Shown: piece after piece, positions 16,147 to 24,750 of the stretch
Numbering within the stretch: the stretch's first letter is position 1
Layout: the number at the start of each line of letters is the position of its first letter
Made by a program: the position numbers and the translations under genes
NCBI RefSeq assembly: GCF_018613695.1
Contig: NZ_JAGGPR010000005.1
Location: forward strand, 555,571-619,570
Reading direction: 5' to 3'
Length of the DNA stretch: 64,000 nt
Source of the DNA: Arthrobacter sp. ISL-95
GTDB lineage: Bacteria > Actinomycetota > Actinomycetes > Actinomycetales > Micrococcaceae
The notes under the pieces: model-generated
The model's input: only the letters and a program-made list of their open reading frames with translations
Told to the model about the DNA's origin: nothing
Databases searched by the model: none

Positions 16147-17241
16147 ATGGCCGAAGCCATGATTGAGTTCAAGAGCGTCACCAAGCAATACCAAGGCGGG
16201 CAACCGGCGGTGGATGCCCTCACCATGTCCATCGACAAGGGTGCCATCACGGTGTTCGTCGGCCCCTCGGGCTGCGGCAAGACAACTTCCCTCCGCATGA
16301 TCAACCGGATGGTGGAGCCCACCAGCGGAACCATTACTGTTGCAGGCGAAGACGTCTCGCAGGTTCCCGCGGCTCAGCTACGGCGCTCCATGGGTTACGT
16401 CATGCAGTCATCGGGTCTGTTGCCGCACCGTTCCGTGCTGGACAACATCGCTACGGTTCCGCGGCTTAACGGAGTCCCCAAGGCAGCGGCGCGAAAACGC
16501 GCGGCTGAGCTGCTCGACGTCGTCGGCTTGGCTTCCGTCCTCGGCAAGCGTTACCCGTCCCAACTCTCAGGTGGCCAGCAGCAGCGCGTCGGAGTTGCCC
16601 GTGCGCTCGCTGCTGATCCGCCGGTGCTGCTGATGGACGAACCTTTTAGCGCCGTGGATCCCGTGGTCCGTGATGAACTGCAGCAGGAGCTTCTACGCCT
16701 GCAGCGGGAGTTGGCCAAGACCATCGTGTTTGTTACGCACGACATCGACGAAGCCACCGTTCTTGGTGACAAAGTGGCTGTCTTCGCCGTCGGAGGAAAG
16801 CTTGCGCAGTACTCCGCCCCGGAAGAGATTCTTCGGGCACCTGCCAACGACTTCGTGGCCTCCTTCGTGGGACGCGACCGCGGTTTCCGGCACCTTGCCT
16901 TCAACCCCGCAGATGCTGTGACCTTGCACCCTGTGACCATGGTGAACCCCTCCGACGGCCGGCACGCAGGCCGCCAATCGGGGGAGTGGGCCCTGGTGGT
17001 GGATGACGATTCTCGTCCGCTGGGTTGGTCTTCGCCGCGGGATGGTGCCGGTTTGATTCCCGGGGGTTCGCTCTTCCGCAAGGGAGATACGTTGCGGCGC
17101 GCACTGGATGCGGCGTTGTCGTCGCCGTCGGGCCTTGGCGTTGCGGTGGACGACGACGGCCGGGTAGCCGGAGTCCTGAAGGCGCCAGAAGTCCTGGCAC
17201 TGATCGAAGAAGTCCGCCACCACAGGGAGGACGCCACCTGA
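16147..17241 (+). CDS. opuCA: Glycine betaine/choline ABC importer, ATP-binding subunit
   Basis: A 364-residue ABC ATPase of the OpuCA/ProV type, powering uptake of compatible solutes. Walker A (GPSGCGKTT, 39-47), the Q-loop region with the family's MQSSGLLPHRSV, signature LSGGQQQR and Walker B with VLLMDEPFSAVDP are all present. The C-terminal 100 residues form a CBS-type regulatory part (VVDDDSRPLGW..., VAVDDDGRVAGVL), which in OpuA-type importers senses ionic strength or nucleotides. Its TGA overlaps the permease ATG (TGATG). The start could also be the ATG four codons later. Confidence 0.9.
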   Translation: MAEAMIEFKSVTKQYQGGQPAVDALTMSIDKGAITVFVGPSGCGKTTSLRMINRMVEPTSGTITVAGEDVSQVPAAQLRRSMGYVMQSSGLLPHRSVLDNIATVPRLNGVPKAAARKRAAELLDVVGLASVLGKRYPSQLSGGQQQRVGVARALAADPPVLLMDEPFSAVDPVVRDELQQELLRLQRELAKTIVFVTHDIDEATVLGDKVAVFAVGGKLAQYSAPEEILRAPANDFVASFVGRDRGFRHLAFNPADAVTLHPVTMVNPSDGRHAGRQSGEWALVVDDDSRPLGWSSPRDGAGLIPGGSLFRKGDTLRRALDAALSSPSGLGVAVDDDGRVAGVLKAPEVLALIEEVRHHREDAT

Positions 17242-17981
17242 TGGAGTGGTTCCTTGCCAACAGTGGCATGGTTCTGGGGTTGGCCGGTCAGCACATGGTG
17301 CTGGCCATCATCCCCATGATCCTGGGCCTGCTGATTTCGGTTCCTTTGGCTCAGTTAGCCAGACGCAACAGCGTGCTGAGGTCAGTGGTGGCCACCGCCA
17401 CGTCATTGCTCTACACCATTCCCTCACTGGCCCTGTTTATTATTCTTCCCACCATCCTTGGCACGCGGATCCTGGATCCGCTGAATGTGGTGGTGGCGTT
17501 GACCATTTACGCGGTTGCCCTGCTGGTTCGTGCTGCGATGGATGCCTTCGACTCCGTGGACGACGACCTCCGGAACGCTGCGGTGGCCATGGGCTTCAAA
17601 CCCCTGGCGCGCTTCTTCCAGGTGGACCTTCCGTTGTCTTTGCCGGTGCTGTTCGCCGGCCTTCGCGTGGTTTCGGTTAGCAATATCTCCCTGGTGAGCG
17701 TGGCGGCACTGCTGGGAGTGGGTAACCTTGGCGTCCTGTTCACTGATGGCCTGCAGCGCACGTTCATTACTGAGGTTGTGGTGGGCATCATCGCCATCCT
17801 GGTGCTGGCACTGTTGATGGATGCAGTTCTGGTGGTCTTGGAGCGGCTGCTGACTCCGTGGACCCGGGCAGCAGGCGGAAAGTCGCCGCGTCCGGACGCC
17901 AACGCCCTGGCCACAGAACCCAAGACTGGAACTGCGGCGCCGCACGCGGCACTGCGCCCGGACCCGGGAGCGTCCGCATGA
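17241..17981 (+). CDS. opuCB: Glycine betaine/choline ABC importer, permease 1
   Basis: A 246-residue permease with about six helices and the binding-protein-dependent transport loop, seen as AAVAMGFKPLARFFQVDLPLSL..GLR (EAA-type coupling loop, about 114-140). It should form a heterodimeric channel with the second permease. Start ATG 17241 shares a base with the upstream TGA, and the end overlaps the next gene as ATGA. An Ala/Pro/Thr-rich cytoplasmic tail (about 30 residues) follows the last helix and is unusual for the family. Confidence 0.9.
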   Translation: MEWFLANSGMVLGLAGQHMVLAIIPMILGLLISVPLAQLARRNSVLRSVVATATSLLYTIPSLALFIILPTILGTRILDPLNVVVALTIYAVALLVRAAMDAFDSVDDDLRNAAVAMGFKPLARFFQVDLPLSLPVLFAGLRVVSVSNISLVSVAALLGVGNLGVLFTDGLQRTFITEVVVGIIAILVLALLMDAVLVVLERLLTPWTRAAGGKSPRPDANALATEPKTGTAAPHAALRPDPGASA

Positions 17982-18721
17982 ACATCTTTGCTGAAACCAT
18001 TGCCTGGCTGACCAACCCCAAGAACTGGACCGGGACCGGCGGAATCCCCACCCGTTTACTGGAGCACCTGCAGTACAGCGCCTTGGTCCTGCTCATCGCG
18101 GCTGCCATCGCAGTGCCCATCGGCCTCTACATCGGGCATACCGGCCGTGGCCGGGTGGTTGCGGTTGCCGTGGCAGGCGCTTTGCGAGCCCTTCCCACGC
18201 TCGGGTTGCTGGTCCTCTTCGCGCTGCTTGCCGGCAGTGGCCTGATGCCACCCGTGTGGGCGTTGGTCATCCTCACTGTGCCGCCGCTCCTGGCCGGTAC
18301 CTATGCCGGCATTTCCAGCGTTGATGCCACTGTGGTTGATGCAGCCCGGGCCATGGGCATGACCGAGCTCCAGATCCTGTTCCGGGTGGAGGTACCCAAC
18401 GGGTTGCAGGTGATGTTCGGTGGCATCCGCACGGCGGTTCTGCAGGTCATCGCCACAGTTTCCGTGGTTGCCTACCTTCCGTTGGGCGGGCTGGGCAGGT
18501 ACTTGTTCGACGGCCTTGTCCTGCAGGACTTTCCCAGGATGCTCGGTGGTTCCCTGCTCATCGCGGGGCTGGCCATCGCCGTGGACCTGGTCCTCGCCGG
18601 CGTGCAAAGACTTGTCATCTCGCCCGGACTGACCCTCGACTCAAGCGGCCGCCAGAAGGCAGCCGACGATCTCACAGCCGCGGTACCCGCCGGGGCTGCC
18701 GTTCAAGGAGGTACACCATGA
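17978..18721 (+). CDS. opuCD: Glycine betaine/choline ABC importer, permease 2
   Basis: A 247-residue permease similar in plan to permease 1: five to six helices and the coupling loop DAARAMGMTELQILFRVEVP (about 122-141). The first 35 residues (FAETIAWLTNPKNWTG) resemble OpuCD-type N-termini. The ATG at 17978 overlaps the previous stop (ATGA), and its own stop overlaps the binding protein start (ATGA), so all four subunits are tightly coupled. Confidence 0.9.
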   Translation: MNIFAETIAWLTNPKNWTGTGGIPTRLLEHLQYSALVLLIAAAIAVPIGLYIGHTGRGRVVAVAVAGALRALPTLGLLVLFALLAGSGLMPPVWALVILTVPPLLAGTYAGISSVDATVVDAARAMGMTELQILFRVEVPNGLQVMFGGIRTAVLQVIATVSVVAYLPLGGLGRYLFDGLVLQDFPRMLGGSLLIAGLAIAVDLVLAGVQRLVISPGLTLDSSGRQKAADDLTAAVPAGAAVQGGTP

Positions 18722-19689
18722 AAAACCCCATCCCCATGACCCTTACGCGCCGTGGTCTCGGCGGTCTCGCCGCTGGAGTGGGTGTGGCCCTCGCGTTGAG
18801 CGCGTGCGGCGGCAGTCCTCTGGCCACGCCTTCCACCTCGGCGCCCGGCGGCTCCCTCGGTGGCGGCTCCGCCGGTGGGGGCTCATTGGTGGTTGGCTCG
18901 GCCGACTTCCCGGAGAGCCAGGTCATCGCAGAGATCTATGTTGGCGCCCTGAACGCTGCTGGTCTGACAGCAACGTCCAAGCCGAACATCGGCTCACGCG
19001 AGATCTATTTCAAGGCTGTCCAGGACGGCTCCATTGACCTCGTCCCGGACTACTCCGGCAACCTCCTTTCCTACGTGGACACGGAAGCTACCCAGGTCTC
19101 CGCCGAAGACGTTTACAAGGCGCTCCCGGGCAAGCTGCCGGACGGCCTCGCAGTCCTGGAGCCGGCCAAGGCCGAGTCCAAGGATGCCATGGTGGTCACC
19201 AAGGCCACGGCCGAGAAGTACCAGCTGAAGTCCATCGAAGACCTGGCCAAGGTCTGCAAGGACTTCACCATGGCTGCACCGGCAACGTTTGAGACACGCG
19301 CATACGGTTTCCCCGGACTCAAGGCCAATTATGGATGCGAGCTTAAGGGCTTGCAGCCATTCAACGACGGCGGTGGCAACCTGACGCTCCAGGCCCTCCT
19401 TGAGGACAAGGTCCAGGTGGCGGACATCTACACCACCACGCCCTCCATCGCAGACAACGACCTCGTTGTCCTTGAAGACCCTAAGAACAACTTCAAGGCC
19501 CAGCAGGTCCTGCCCCTGTACAGCGAGGCCAAGATGACGGACAAGGCCAAGGAAGCGCTGAACAACGTATCCAAGATCCTCACTACTGAGGATCTCATCA
19601 ACCTGAACCGGGCCGTCAGCGGCGACCAGAAGCAAGCACCCAAGGACGCTGCGGCCGCCTGGCTGAAGGACAAGGGCATCGTCAAGTAA
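18718..19689 (+). CDS. opuCC: Glycine betaine/choline-binding lipoprotein
   Basis: A 323-residue OpuAC/ProX-type solute receptor. The signal peptide ends in a lipobox (ALSAC, C30), so the mature protein is anchored outside the membrane by a diacylglyceryl cysteine. A Gly/Ser-rich linker (about 33-57) leads into the binding domain, starting VVGSADFPESQVIAEIY. The twin-arginine-like TRRGLGG near the N-terminus may only be a basic n-region. It is the last gene of the operon and is followed by a strong terminator. Confidence 0.92.
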   Translation: MKNPIPMTLTRRGLGGLAAGVGVALALSACGGSPLATPSTSAPGGSLGGGSAGGGSLVVGSADFPESQVIAEIYVGALNAAGLTATSKPNIGSREIYFKAVQDGSIDLVPDYSGNLLSYVDTEATQVSAEDVYKALPGKLPDGLAVLEPAKAESKDAMVVTKATAEKYQLKSIEDLAKVCKDFTMAAPATFETRAYGFPGLKANYGCELKGLQPFNDGGGNLTLQALLEDKVQVADIYTTTPSIADNDLVVLEDPKNNFKAQQVLPLYSEAKMTDKAKEALNNVSKILTTEDLINLNRAVSGDQKQAPKDAAAAWLKDKGIVK

Positions 19690-19708
19690 CTCCTGAACAA
19701 AACCGCGT

Positions 19709-19752
19709 ACGACGGCGGTGACGGACCCGCACGGGACCGTCACCGCCGTCGT
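19709..19752 (+). terminator. Terminator of the glycine betaine importer operon
   Basis: A 20-bp stem (19709-19728 with 19733-19752, one mismatch) with loop GCAC. There is no long T-run, which is common for actinobacterial terminators. Confidence 0.75.
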
Positions 19753-19809
19753 CGTATCTGTGAGTCAAGTCTCAGCTGAACTCCATCACCCGTGTGGCAT
19801 ATTTGAGGG

Positions 19810-21030
19810 ATGGCGAATTTCAAGCAGTCCACCAAGCTTCATAATGTCCTCTACGACATCCGTGGACCGATTCTTCAGGCCGCCCAGCAAATGGAAGCGG
19901 AGGGTCACCGGATCCTCAAACTGAACATCGGAAACCCGGCACCTTTCGGTTTTGAAGCGCCCGACGCCATTTTGGTGGACATGATCCGCCACCTGCCCAA
20001 CGCCCAGGGCTACAGCGATTCCCGCGGCATTTTCTCTGCCCGGACCGCAGTCTCGCAGTACTACCAAACACGTGGCATCCAGAACATCCACGTTGACGAT
20101 ATCTACCTCGGCAACGGTGTCAGTGAGCTCATAACCATGTCCCTCATGGCGCTCCTGGACGACGGTGACGAAGTGCTGATTCCCACTCCGGACTACCCGC
20201 TGTGGACCGCCTCGGTAGCTCTAGCCGGAGGCCGTCCCGTGCACTACCTCTGCGACGAAGAGTCCGGATGGCAGCCCGATCTTGAGGACATGGAATCGAA
20301 GATCACGCCGCGGACCAAGGGCATTGTGGTGATCAACCCCAACAACCCCACCGGCGCCGTCTACCCGGAGGAGACCCTCAAGAAGATCGTGGCGTTGGCA
20401 GAGAAGCACGGGCTGGTTCTGTTCGCTGATGAGATCTACGAAAAAATTCTGTACGAAGACGCCGTCCACGTGAACCTTGCCGGCCTCACCGGAGATGACG
20501 TGCTGTGCCTGACGTTCAGTGGATTGTCCAAGGCCTACCGCGTGTGCGGTTACCGTGCCGGCTGGATGGCCATCTCCGGTCCCAAGAAGGACGCTGCGGA
20601 TTACCTCGAGGGCATTAACTTGCTGGCCAACATGCGGTTGTGCGCCAACGTGCCTGCGCAACATGCCATCCAAACCGCTCTGGGCGGATACCAGAGCATT
20701 AACGATCTCATCCTTCCCGGCGGCAGGCTCCTGGAGCAACGCAACAAGGCCTACGACCTCCTGAACGCAATCCCCGGGGTTAGCACCCAGCAGGCCAGGG
20801 GCGCCCTGTACCTGTTCCCGAAGTTGGACCCGGAGGTCTTCCATATCCGGGATGATGAGAAGTTCGTCCTGGACCTGTTGAAGGAACAGAAGATTCTGGT
20901 GTCCCATGGACGTGCCTTCAACTGGGTTCGCCCGGACCACTTCCGGATGGTGACTTTGCCCAACGTTAAAGACATCGAGGAAGCCATTGGACGCATGGCG
21001 GACTTCCTGTCGAGGTACCCGGGCAACTAG
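19810..21030 (+). CDS. alaA: Alanine transaminase-type PLP aminotransferase
   Basis: A 406-residue fold-type I aminotransferase, close to AlaA/AlaT enzymes that interconvert pyruvate/glutamate and alanine/2-oxoglutarate. The PLP-binding elements are clear: NPNNPTG (176-182), D207 in FADEIYE, and the Schiff-base lysine K241 in SGLSKAYRVCGYRAGW. The ending PNVKDIEEAIGRMADFL is typical. CATATT six bases before the ATG is a weaker version of the -10 pattern seen elsewhere, and GAGGG is too close to the ATG to be a standard ribosome site. It stands alone between two hairpins. Confidence 0.9.
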   Translation: MANFKQSTKLHNVLYDIRGPILQAAQQMEAEGHRILKLNIGNPAPFGFEAPDAILVDMIRHLPNAQGYSDSRGIFSARTAVSQYYQTRGIQNIHVDDIYLGNGVSELITMSLMALLDDGDEVLIPTPDYPLWTASVALAGGRPVHYLCDEESGWQPDLEDMESKITPRTKGIVVINPNNPTGAVYPEETLKKIVALAEKHGLVLFADEIYEKILYEDAVHVNLAGLTGDDVLCLTFSGLSKAYRVCGYRAGWMAISGPKKDAADYLEGINLLANMRLCANVPAQHAIQTALGGYQSINDLILPGGRLLEQRNKAYDLLNAIPGVSTQQARGALYLFPKLDPEVFHIRDDEKFVLDLLKEQKILVSHGRAFNWVRPDHFRMVTLPNVKDIEEAIGRMADFLSRYPGN

Positions 21031-21042
21031 CCTGAGGTCCAT

Positions 21043-21065
21043 GGCCGCGCCACGGGGGCGCGGCC
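21043..21065 (+). terminator. GC-rich hairpin between alaA and ppk2
   Basis: A 9-bp perfect stem (GGCCGCGCC with GGCGCGGCC, loop ACGGG) lies 13 bases after the alaA stop and 13 bases before ppk2. It could end or weaken read-through. Confidence 0.45.
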
Positions 21066-21077
21066 GGGCAGAAAGGC

Positions 21078-21938
21078 ATGCCAATGGCTGCAGCAGTTGA
21101 GTTCGCCAAGAGTCCGGCCGAAGTACTGACGGTGGGGTCGGGGTTTTCACTGGCAGGCGTGGATCCTGAATCCACCCCCGGCTATACGGGGGCGAAAGCC
21201 GACGGCAAGGCACTGCTGGAAGCACAGGATGCGCGGCTTGCGGAACTGCAGGAAAAGCTGTTTGCCGAGGGGAAGTTCGGCAGTCCTAAGCGGCTGTTGT
21301 TGATCCTTCAGGCAATGGACACTGCAGGCAAGGGCGGCATTGTCAGCCATGTTGTGGGTGCCATGGACCCGCAAGGCGTGCACTTGACAGCTTTCAAGGC
21401 TCCTACGGACGAGGAAAAGTCGCACGACTTCCTGTGGAGGATCGAAAAACAAGCCCCTGCCGTCGGGATGGTGGGCGTCTTTGACCGTTCACAGTACGAG
21501 GATGTCCTGATTCACCGCGTCCATGGTTGGGCAGACGCTGCCGAACTGGAGCGTCGGTATGCGGCGATCAACGACTTCGAAGCACGTCTGTCCGGGCAGG
21601 GAACCACCATCGTCAAAGTCATGCTCAACATCAGCAAGGACGAACAGAAAAAGCGTCTGATCGCTCGCTTGGATGATCCTGCCAAGCATTGGAAGTACAG
21701 CCGCGGCGACCTCGCGGAACGTGCGTACTGGGATGACTACATGGACGCCTACAGCGTGGCCTTCGAGAAGACCTCAACGGAAACTGCTCCTTGGCACGTG
21801 GTACCGGCCAATAAGAAGTGGTACGCGCGCATTGCAGTCCAGCAACTACTGTTGGATGCCCTCGGGGGGCTGAAGCTGGACTGGCCCAAGGCTGACTTTG
21901 ACGTTGCGAATGAGCGCGCCCTCGTGGTGAAGTCCTAG
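21078..21938 (+). CDS. ppk2: Polyphosphate kinase 2 family protein
   Basis: A 286-residue PPK2-family phosphotransferase, moving phosphate between polyphosphate and nucleotides (AMP, ADP or GDP depending on class). The P-loop appears as MDTAGKGG (80-87) and the conserved acidic motif as FDRSQYEDVL (135-144), with the lid region and the KVMLNISKDEQKKRL segment later. Single-domain length is normal. The class, and so the direction of reaction, cannot be fixed by eye. AGAAAGG lies just upstream of the ATG, and a second in-frame ATG is two codons on. Confidence 0.88.
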   Translation: MPMAAAVEFAKSPAEVLTVGSGFSLAGVDPESTPGYTGAKADGKALLEAQDARLAELQEKLFAEGKFGSPKRLLLILQAMDTAGKGGIVSHVVGAMDPQGVHLTAFKAPTDEEKSHDFLWRIEKQAPAVGMVGVFDRSQYEDVLIHRVHGWADAAELERRYAAINDFEARLSGQGTTIVKVMLNISKDEQKKRLIARLDDPAKHWKYSRGDLAERAYWDDYMDAYSVAFEKTSTETAPWHVVPANKKWYARIAVQQLLLDALGGLKLDWPKADFDVANERALVVKS

Positions 21939-22055
21939 CCGTCCGGTTGCTGCCGGTCGTTGCGGACGGCCGTTCGCTGCGGACGGCCGGTTGCTGCGCA
22001 TACCTGGGTGCTGCGTGCTGTTGATTGCTTGCGCGTCCCTGGGTGCTGTGTGTCC
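21939..22055. repeat. Degenerate GTTGCTGCG/CGGACGGCC repeat tract
   Basis: Between ppk2 and xseB lie related short units: GTTGCGGACGGCC and GCTGCGGACGGCC in tandem, then GTTGCTGCG, and two copies of CCTGGGTGCTG (near 22000 and 22040) in variant form. No coding frame is convincing. It may be a slipped-strand expansion or a transcript-end structure for the converging genes. Confidence 0.45.
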
Positions 22056-22328
22056 CTAGTTGCTACTCGCCGAGGCTCCGCCGTCGTTTGCATCGCGGGC
22101 GGTTGCCAGGCGCTGACGGGCGCCTTCAAGCCAGTCCTCGCAGCGCTTGGCCAGTGCCTCGCCGCGCTCCCAGAGCGCCAGCGATTCTTCCAAGCTGGCT
22201 CCTCCTGCCTCCAAGCGTCCCACTACCGCCACAAGTTGTTCGCGTGCTTCCTCATAGCTCAAGCCGTCGAGGGATTCCGGCGTCGGTGCGGCTTGAGGCG
22301 TCGGTGCTGCTTGGCTGTTTTCGGGCAT
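22056..22328 (-). CDS. xseB: Exodeoxyribonuclease VII small subunit
   Basis: A 90-residue XseB. The family core is present: [37 protein letters not shown] (about 22-58), a helical hairpin that binds XseA. Several small subunits wrap one large subunit; the complex degrades single-stranded DNA in both directions. The first 20 residues contain a duplicated AAPTP(Q/E) motif absent from most homologues. A Ser/Asp-rich tail follows. AAGGA lies upstream of the ATG. It is 79 bases downstream of xseA and probably in one operon with it. Confidence 0.92.
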   Translation of the reverse strand: MPENSQAAPTPQAAPTPESLDGLSYEEAREQLVAVVGRLEAGGASLEESLALWERGEALAKRCEDWLEGARQRLATARDANDGGASASSN

Positions 22329-22407
22329 GATGGTCCTTTGTGGTTGTGGCGGGTAACCGGCGAATCAAGTTCGAGTGAGCGGTTGCGGGCTGTAAGAGTT
22401 GTCAGCG

Positions 22408-23679
22408 TTACATAAGTTGACCCGCTCCAGCGGAGACAGCCCTGAAACGCCCCTCAGCTACGCGGATGCTCAGGGATGTTCCGTCCGGCGCTTCTTCGGG
22501 GCTGCTGACAACGTGGTGACCCGCGTGGTCCTCACCCATGAGCTGAACAACGGCATAGCCTCGGTCCAACGTCTTCTGTGGTGACAAGGCGCGGACCTGC
22601 GCACGCAAGTGGTGGACTTGGTCCAAAGCCCGGAGAACCGCTGTGCTGACCGCAGAATGGGTCCTTCGCTGGAGGCGGTGGATGTCTTCGGAGCGGGCAT
22701 CCACCATTGAGGCAGGAGTAGCCAATACGGGCCGGGACCTTAGCGCGTGGAGTCGGTCCGTCTCGCGGTCCACCATGCGGCTGATACTTCGGCGGAGATG
22801 GTCCCGGGCTTGTCGAACCATGGCCAGTTCCTCGGCCACGTCCGGAACTATGCGTTTGGCCGCGTCCGTGGGCGTTGACGCCCGGAGGTCCGCGACGTCG
22901 TCCAGGATAGGACGGTCGGCTTCATGGCCGATCGCACTGACAATCGGCGTAGTGGCTGCCGACACCGCGCGAATGAGGTCCTCATTGCTGAACGGCAGGA
23001 GGTCTTCCAAGGCACCGCCGCCACGGGCGAGGACAATGACATCAACATGTGGATCGGCGTCCAGTTTCTTCAATGCCGCGATGATCTGTGAAACGGCGGT
23101 GTTGCCTTGGACTGCTACTTCTCGGACGTCAAACTCCACCGCTGGCCAGCGCAACGCAGCGTTGCGCATGACGTCCTTCTTGGCGTCGGAATCCCTCCCA
23201 GTGATGAGGCCGATGCGATGAGGCAGAAGAGGAAGCTTCCGTTTCCGGGAGTCCGCGAACAGGCCCTCGGCTGCCAGCGCTTGGCGCAGCCGTTCAATCC
23301 TCGCCAGCAGATCGCCGAGGCCCACCGGGCGGATGTCCTTCACGGACATGTTCAGGCGTCCGGTCTTCACCCAGAAGTCCGCCTTCACCAAGGCAACCAC
23401 GCGGGAGCCGCGTTCCAGGGGTATCTTCTGGCGGTCAAGCACCGTTGACCAGACTGATGCGGGCAGGGAGATTTCAGCATCAACATCACGCAGTGTCAGG
23501 AATGCGTTGCCACCCCGGCGGTTCAGTTCAATGACCTGACCCTCAATCCATGCAGCCGGCGCCCGCTCTATGTGTGCTTTGAGCTTGCGGGACAGCAGCT
23601 GCAGGGGCCAAGGGTTATCCGGGCTGGTCTCAGCGGCGGTTCCAGGCAGCGTGGATTCCGGCGTTGCTTCAGTGGACAT
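22408..23679 (-). CDS. xseA: Exodeoxyribonuclease VII large subunit
   Basis: A 423-residue XseA. An N-terminal OB-fold (WIEGQVIELNRRGGNAFLTLRD, about 40-61) binds DNA. The catalytic domain shows the family motifs RIGLITGRDSDAKKDVM, DVIVLARGGGALEDLLPFSNEDLIRAV and PIVSAIGHEADRPILDDVADLRASTPTDAA. A long coiled-coil region follows, then DRGYAVVQ near the end. The ATG at 23679 gives the normal N-terminus; the frame is open further upstream to 23784 but that extension overlaps the divergent gene's start. Confidence 0.93.
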   Translation of the reverse strand: MSTEATPESTLPGTAAETSPDNPWPLQLLSRKLKAHIERAPAAWIEGQVIELNRRGGNAFLTLRDVDAEISLPASVWSTVLDRQKIPLERGSRVVALVKADFWVKTGRLNMSVKDIRPVGLGDLLARIERLRQALAAEGLFADSRKRKLPLLPHRIGLITGRDSDAKKDVMRNAALRWPAVEFDVREVAVQGNTAVSQIIAALKKLDADPHVDVIVLARGGGALEDLLPFSNEDLIRAVSAATTPIVSAIGHEADRPILDDVADLRASTPTDAAKRIVPDVAEELAMVRQARDHLRRSISRMVDRETDRLHALRSRPVLATPASMVDARSEDIHRLQRRTHSAVSTAVLRALDQVHHLRAQVRALSPQKTLDRGYAVVQLMGEDHAGHHVVSSPEEAPDGTSLSIRVAEGRFRAVSAGAGQLM

Positions 23680-23751
23680 GGGTTGTCCGAGCCTGGTTGA
23701 GTCGCCGTGTTTGTACCTGCATTGTCTTAGTCCTCGCTCAGGGGTGCGGCT

Positions 23752-24726
23752 GTGAGTGCCAACCGGCCTTCCAACTCTATCCATAGCTTGGACGAGGACT
23801 CCGACATTTTTTCTGCCATGTGGACAGTCCTAGGATGGTGGCATAGCCCCCGAGCCCCGAGGATGACCTTGCGTACTTTTGTTTCAGCATTGGGAGTGAT
23901 CCTCGCTTTACTCCTCACAGCAGTCGCGGTTCCAACCGCGTGGGTTGATCAGAACATCGTTAAAGAAGAGGGCTTTGTCCGTTTGGCAGGTGGGTTAGGC
24001 AATGATCCTGAATTCCAAAGCCGCCTGGCCGCCGCCGCCGTCGGAACCTTCGAGTCCTCTGTGGAACTCCCAGGACCCATCCAGTCCTTGGCGGCCGATG
24101 CGCTCCGCAATGCTGCATCAGGCATGCAATCGTGGAGCGACTACCCCCAAGCGTGGGAGGAGACAGTACGCAACAGCCACAGACTGAACTTCGGCGCAGT
24201 GAACCAAAGCGAGGAGACTGCCGGCACCACAGCCTTGGTCCTTGATATCAGCCCCTTGGTCAGGCTCATTCGCGATCACTTCGCCGCGGCCACCCGGATC
24301 ACCATTGATGTTCCAACGGAAAGCCTCGTTTCTCTGGGTGAGCCCTCCCACCGGCAGCTGGTGGAGCGGGTGGCAACTTTTGCGCCGCTATGGTGGGTGG
24401 CCGCTCTTGGCGCTGTCATATCCCTGCTGCTGGCTCTTGTCGTCTCGCGCCGGCGATCCCTGGTGCTGGTCTTCCTTGGACTTGGCGGCCTGGCGCTTGC
24501 TGCACTCTGGACAGCAGGTGCGGACCTTGCCGGGGGAGTGGTTGGCAATCTGTCCAGCGCCAACGGTGTGGCTGAGCTGTTCAAGCAAGAGTTCCTCACG
24601 GCGGCCAAAACGGGCTTCGGGGAATGGATCTTGATCGCAGCGGTAGCGTCCGGTGCAGTGTTTGTGGCAGGCGTCATAGGCTCCGTCGTGTCAGGGCGAC
24701 CAGGGTCACGTTCGGCCCCCAGCTAA
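23752..24726 (+). CDS. Conserved actinobacterial membrane protein, unknown function
   Basis: A 324-residue protein with one helix near the N-terminus (about 42-64, LGVILALLLTAVAVPTAW), an extracytoplasmic domain of about 140 residues (65-205) and three C-terminal helices (about 215-235, 240-262, 295-318). The external part includes VDQNIVKEEGFVRLAGGLGNDPEF, which resembles actinobacterial integral membrane proteins found near ispH. No catalytic motif is seen. The GTG at 23752 has AGGGGTG about five bases upstream; ATGs at 23818 and 23863 are alternatives. Confidence 0.75.
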   Translation: MSANRPSNSIHSLDEDSDIFSAMWTVLGWWHSPRAPRMTLRTFVSALGVILALLLTAVAVPTAWVDQNIVKEEGFVRLAGGLGNDPEFQSRLAAAAVGTFESSVELPGPIQSLAADALRNAASGMQSWSDYPQAWEETVRNSHRLNFGAVNQSEETAGTTALVLDISPLVRLIRDHFAAATRITIDVPTESLVSLGEPSHRQLVERVATFAPLWWVAALGAVISLLLALVVSRRRSLVLVFLGLGGLALAALWTAGADLAGGVVGNLSSANGVAELFKQEFLTAAKTGFGEWILIAAVASGAVFVAGVIGSVVSGRPGSRSAPS

Positions 24727-24738
24727 AGGCCGGGCCGG

Positions 24739-24744
24739 TAGAAT
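24739..24744 (+). promoter_or_regulatory. -10 element TAGAAT of ispH
   Basis: TAGAAT, then GGAGTA, then the ATG at 24751. GGAG leaves only two bases before the ATG, too few for ordinary ribosome binding. Confidence 0.5.
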
Positions 24745-24750
24745 GGAGTA

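Noticed and set aside
21939..22055. The repeat tract as a CRISPR array
   Set aside because: Units are short, contiguous and degenerate, without spacers of constant length or cas genes.
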